A stretch of 61,989 nucleotides of DNA from Allosediminivita pacifica (GTDB lineage Bacteria; Pseudomonadota; Alphaproteobacteria; Rhodobacterales; Rhodobacteraceae), in contig NZ_QBKN01000028.1 of assembly GCF_003054175.1 (NCBI RefSeq), forward strand, positions 1 to 61,989. The letters are read 5' to 3'. Each line of letters starts with the position of its first letter. Position 1 is the first letter of the stretch. The notes under the pieces are model-generated. The model saw nothing but the letters and a program-made list of their open reading frames with translations, was not told where the DNA came from and searched no databases. Position numbers and translations under genes: made by a program. Below, in pieces: positions 61,201 through 61,989 of the stretch.

Positions 61201-61603
61201 GATCAAGGTCCGCCGTGGCGAGGCGCTGACGAGGCAGGACCTCGAAGAACTACAGCGCATCCTAGTTGAGCAGGAGATCGCCGACGACACGCTTATCGCT
61301 GACCTCGACGAGGAAGGTGGCCTCGGCCGCTTCTTGCGTTCGCTGACCGGTTTGGAGAAAGCTGCAGCGAAGGAGGCTTTCAGTGCTTTCGTTGCCCTTC
61401 ATCAGCTTAATTCCGATCAAACCGAATTCCTCGACCTTGTGATCAACAGCTTGACGGAAGCAGGGTACGTGGATCCTGCTAGTTTCTACGAGAGCCCGTT
61501 TACGGATTTGGACGACATGGGCATCGCCGGCATTTTTGACAAAGAGCAGGCCAAGGAAATCATCCAGATCGTCAGAACCTTAAATGACGCGGCTGCAGCT
61601 TGA
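58208..61603 (+). CDS. hsdR: Type I restriction-modification system endonuclease/translocase subunit
   Basis: A 1131-aa restriction subunit. The N-terminal part (about 20-150) is a DUF4145-like helical domain, then a coiled coil (about 155-215). The PD-(D/E)xK nuclease has D257 (GYVDYVLWG) and E272-A-K274 (LVEAKRT). The superfamily 2 translocase has Walker A MATGSGKT (K391), DEAH box D489-E-A-H492 (VIDEAHRS) and [9 protein letters not shown]. A later motif [20 protein letters not shown] is motif VI. A C-terminal helical tail (about 780-1131) anchors it to the methyltransferase. The gene is intact and should be active. ATG 58208 has AAGGTGG upstream. Confidence 0.94.
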   Translation: [1131 protein letters not shown]

Positions 61604-61894
61604 AGCTAGAAAACCGAAATTTTGAATGATCTTCGGGTGAGCGTCTTTTGCGCTAGTTCGCCTCGCATAAGTGCCCTCGGTATGTCCCGCTGGCCCGGAA
61701 GCTGTATCTTTCGAGGGGTCCAGCTTAGGTCATCAACCACACCTATAGCTTTAGGTTCGCTTTCCCCTGGAATGCCCATTCAAGATAGCGCGCAACATCG
61801 CACCTTCGCGGGTACCGCGCTCCGCAAATAGGTTGCGGTGAAGGTGGCTGATCTGCGGCTCTTCCCTCCGGTCGGCAGTGTCCGCAGTCGTTTC
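61604..61894. other. Intergenic region between hsdR and the IS66 end
   Basis: 291 bases after hsdR. One open frame of 69 codons (61622-61831) has no family signature or good ribosome site. I see no further feature in it. The insertion sequence begins at about 61895. Confidence 0.5.
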
Positions 61895-61989
61895 GTAACC
61901 GACCGGTTGATACCGTCGCCTGATCCTACGACTTCCAGTTCCACGGGAGCAGTTCGTCGAGGCGGTTGATCTTGTGATCGTGGATACGG
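61895..61989 (-). mobile_element. IS66-family element, right end (runs off the window)
   Basis: GTAACCGACCGGTTG at 61895 has the GTAA start of IS66-family terminal repeats and lies 31 bases outside the transposase stop codon. The remainder of the element is beyond the window. Neither the other end nor the target duplication can be seen. Confidence 0.65.
61926..61989 (-). CDS. tnpC: IS66-family transposase TnpC, last 20 codons (partial)
   Basis: The complement strand reads RIHDHKINRLDELLPWNWKS then a stop at 61926-61928. This is the conserved end of the IS66 DDE transposase (C-terminal DUF4372/TnpC tail with HDHKINRLDELLPW). The rest lies outside the window, so whether it is intact is unknown. 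Confidence 0.85.
   Translation of the reverse strand, partial: RIHDHKINRLDELLPWNWKS

Noticed and set aside
1-61989. CRISPR array or prophage
   Set aside because: No regular spaced direct repeats and no phage structural or integrase gene seen.

Overview
The window reads as chromosomal DNA of a Rhodobacterales alphaproteobacterium (Roseobacter/Rhodobacter group). Support: very high GC by eye, a GapR/DUF2312 gene, an acs-linked short-chain fatty acyl regulator, many ABC importers, BetB beside a dimethylglycine-dehydrogenase-like flavoprotein, and a G/C-hairpin intergenic repeat of the kind common in this group. No search was run; all family calls are from motif recognition.

Region 1 (1-10.5 kb) is a carboxylate-utilisation and sensing locus. 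It holds the start of acetyl-CoA synthetase, a complete LivFGMH-type ABC importer with a Tat-exported binding protein, and a divergent XRE/ScfR-like regulator. After these come a single-domain response regulator, a small membrane protein and an SLC5 transporter-histidine kinase fusion. Region 2 (10.5-15.2 kb) has a FliM-like protein with an acidic Asp/Phe/Gly tail, a sulfide/persulfide detoxification set (DUF442, two YeeE/YedE halves, an ETHE1-like hydrolase) behind an AT-rich palindrome, two small proteins and gapR. Region 3 (15.3-26.4 kb) holds a class I CoA-transferase, a polar amino-acid ABC importer, a split YraQ-type permease, a TIM-barrel isomerase, a GST, betB and a divergent DMGDH-like enzyme.

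Region 4 (26.4-30 kb) starts with almost 1 kb of AT-richer sequence without a convincing gene. Its one clear signal is a terminator facing the minus strand. A KaiC-like double ATPase overlapping an HWE histidine kinase with a degenerate receiver follows. Region 5 (30-52.4 kb) is a large plus-strand hydantoinase/oxoprolinase island: one fused HyuA-HyuB, two separate HyuA, three separate HyuB, an XRE-cupin regulator, a GAF protein, an M24 peptidase, a quinone-oxidoreductase-like enzyme, a hydantoin-racemase-like protein and a full Dpp-type importer. Three copies of a 17-bp palindrome lie upstream of the fused gene and of the regulator gene and probably form its operators. The set looks like a regulated pathway for import, epimerisation and ATP-dependent opening of a cyclic amide, followed by peptide-bond cleavage.

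Region 6 (52.4-62 kb) has an orphan membrane histidine kinase, tRNA-Ser(GCU), and then a type I restriction-modification locus (hsdM, hsdS, an unknown gene, hsdR). The window ends inside an IS66-family element. Lower GC in parts of hsdS and the IS end suggest an island next to the tRNA, but no integrase is visible.
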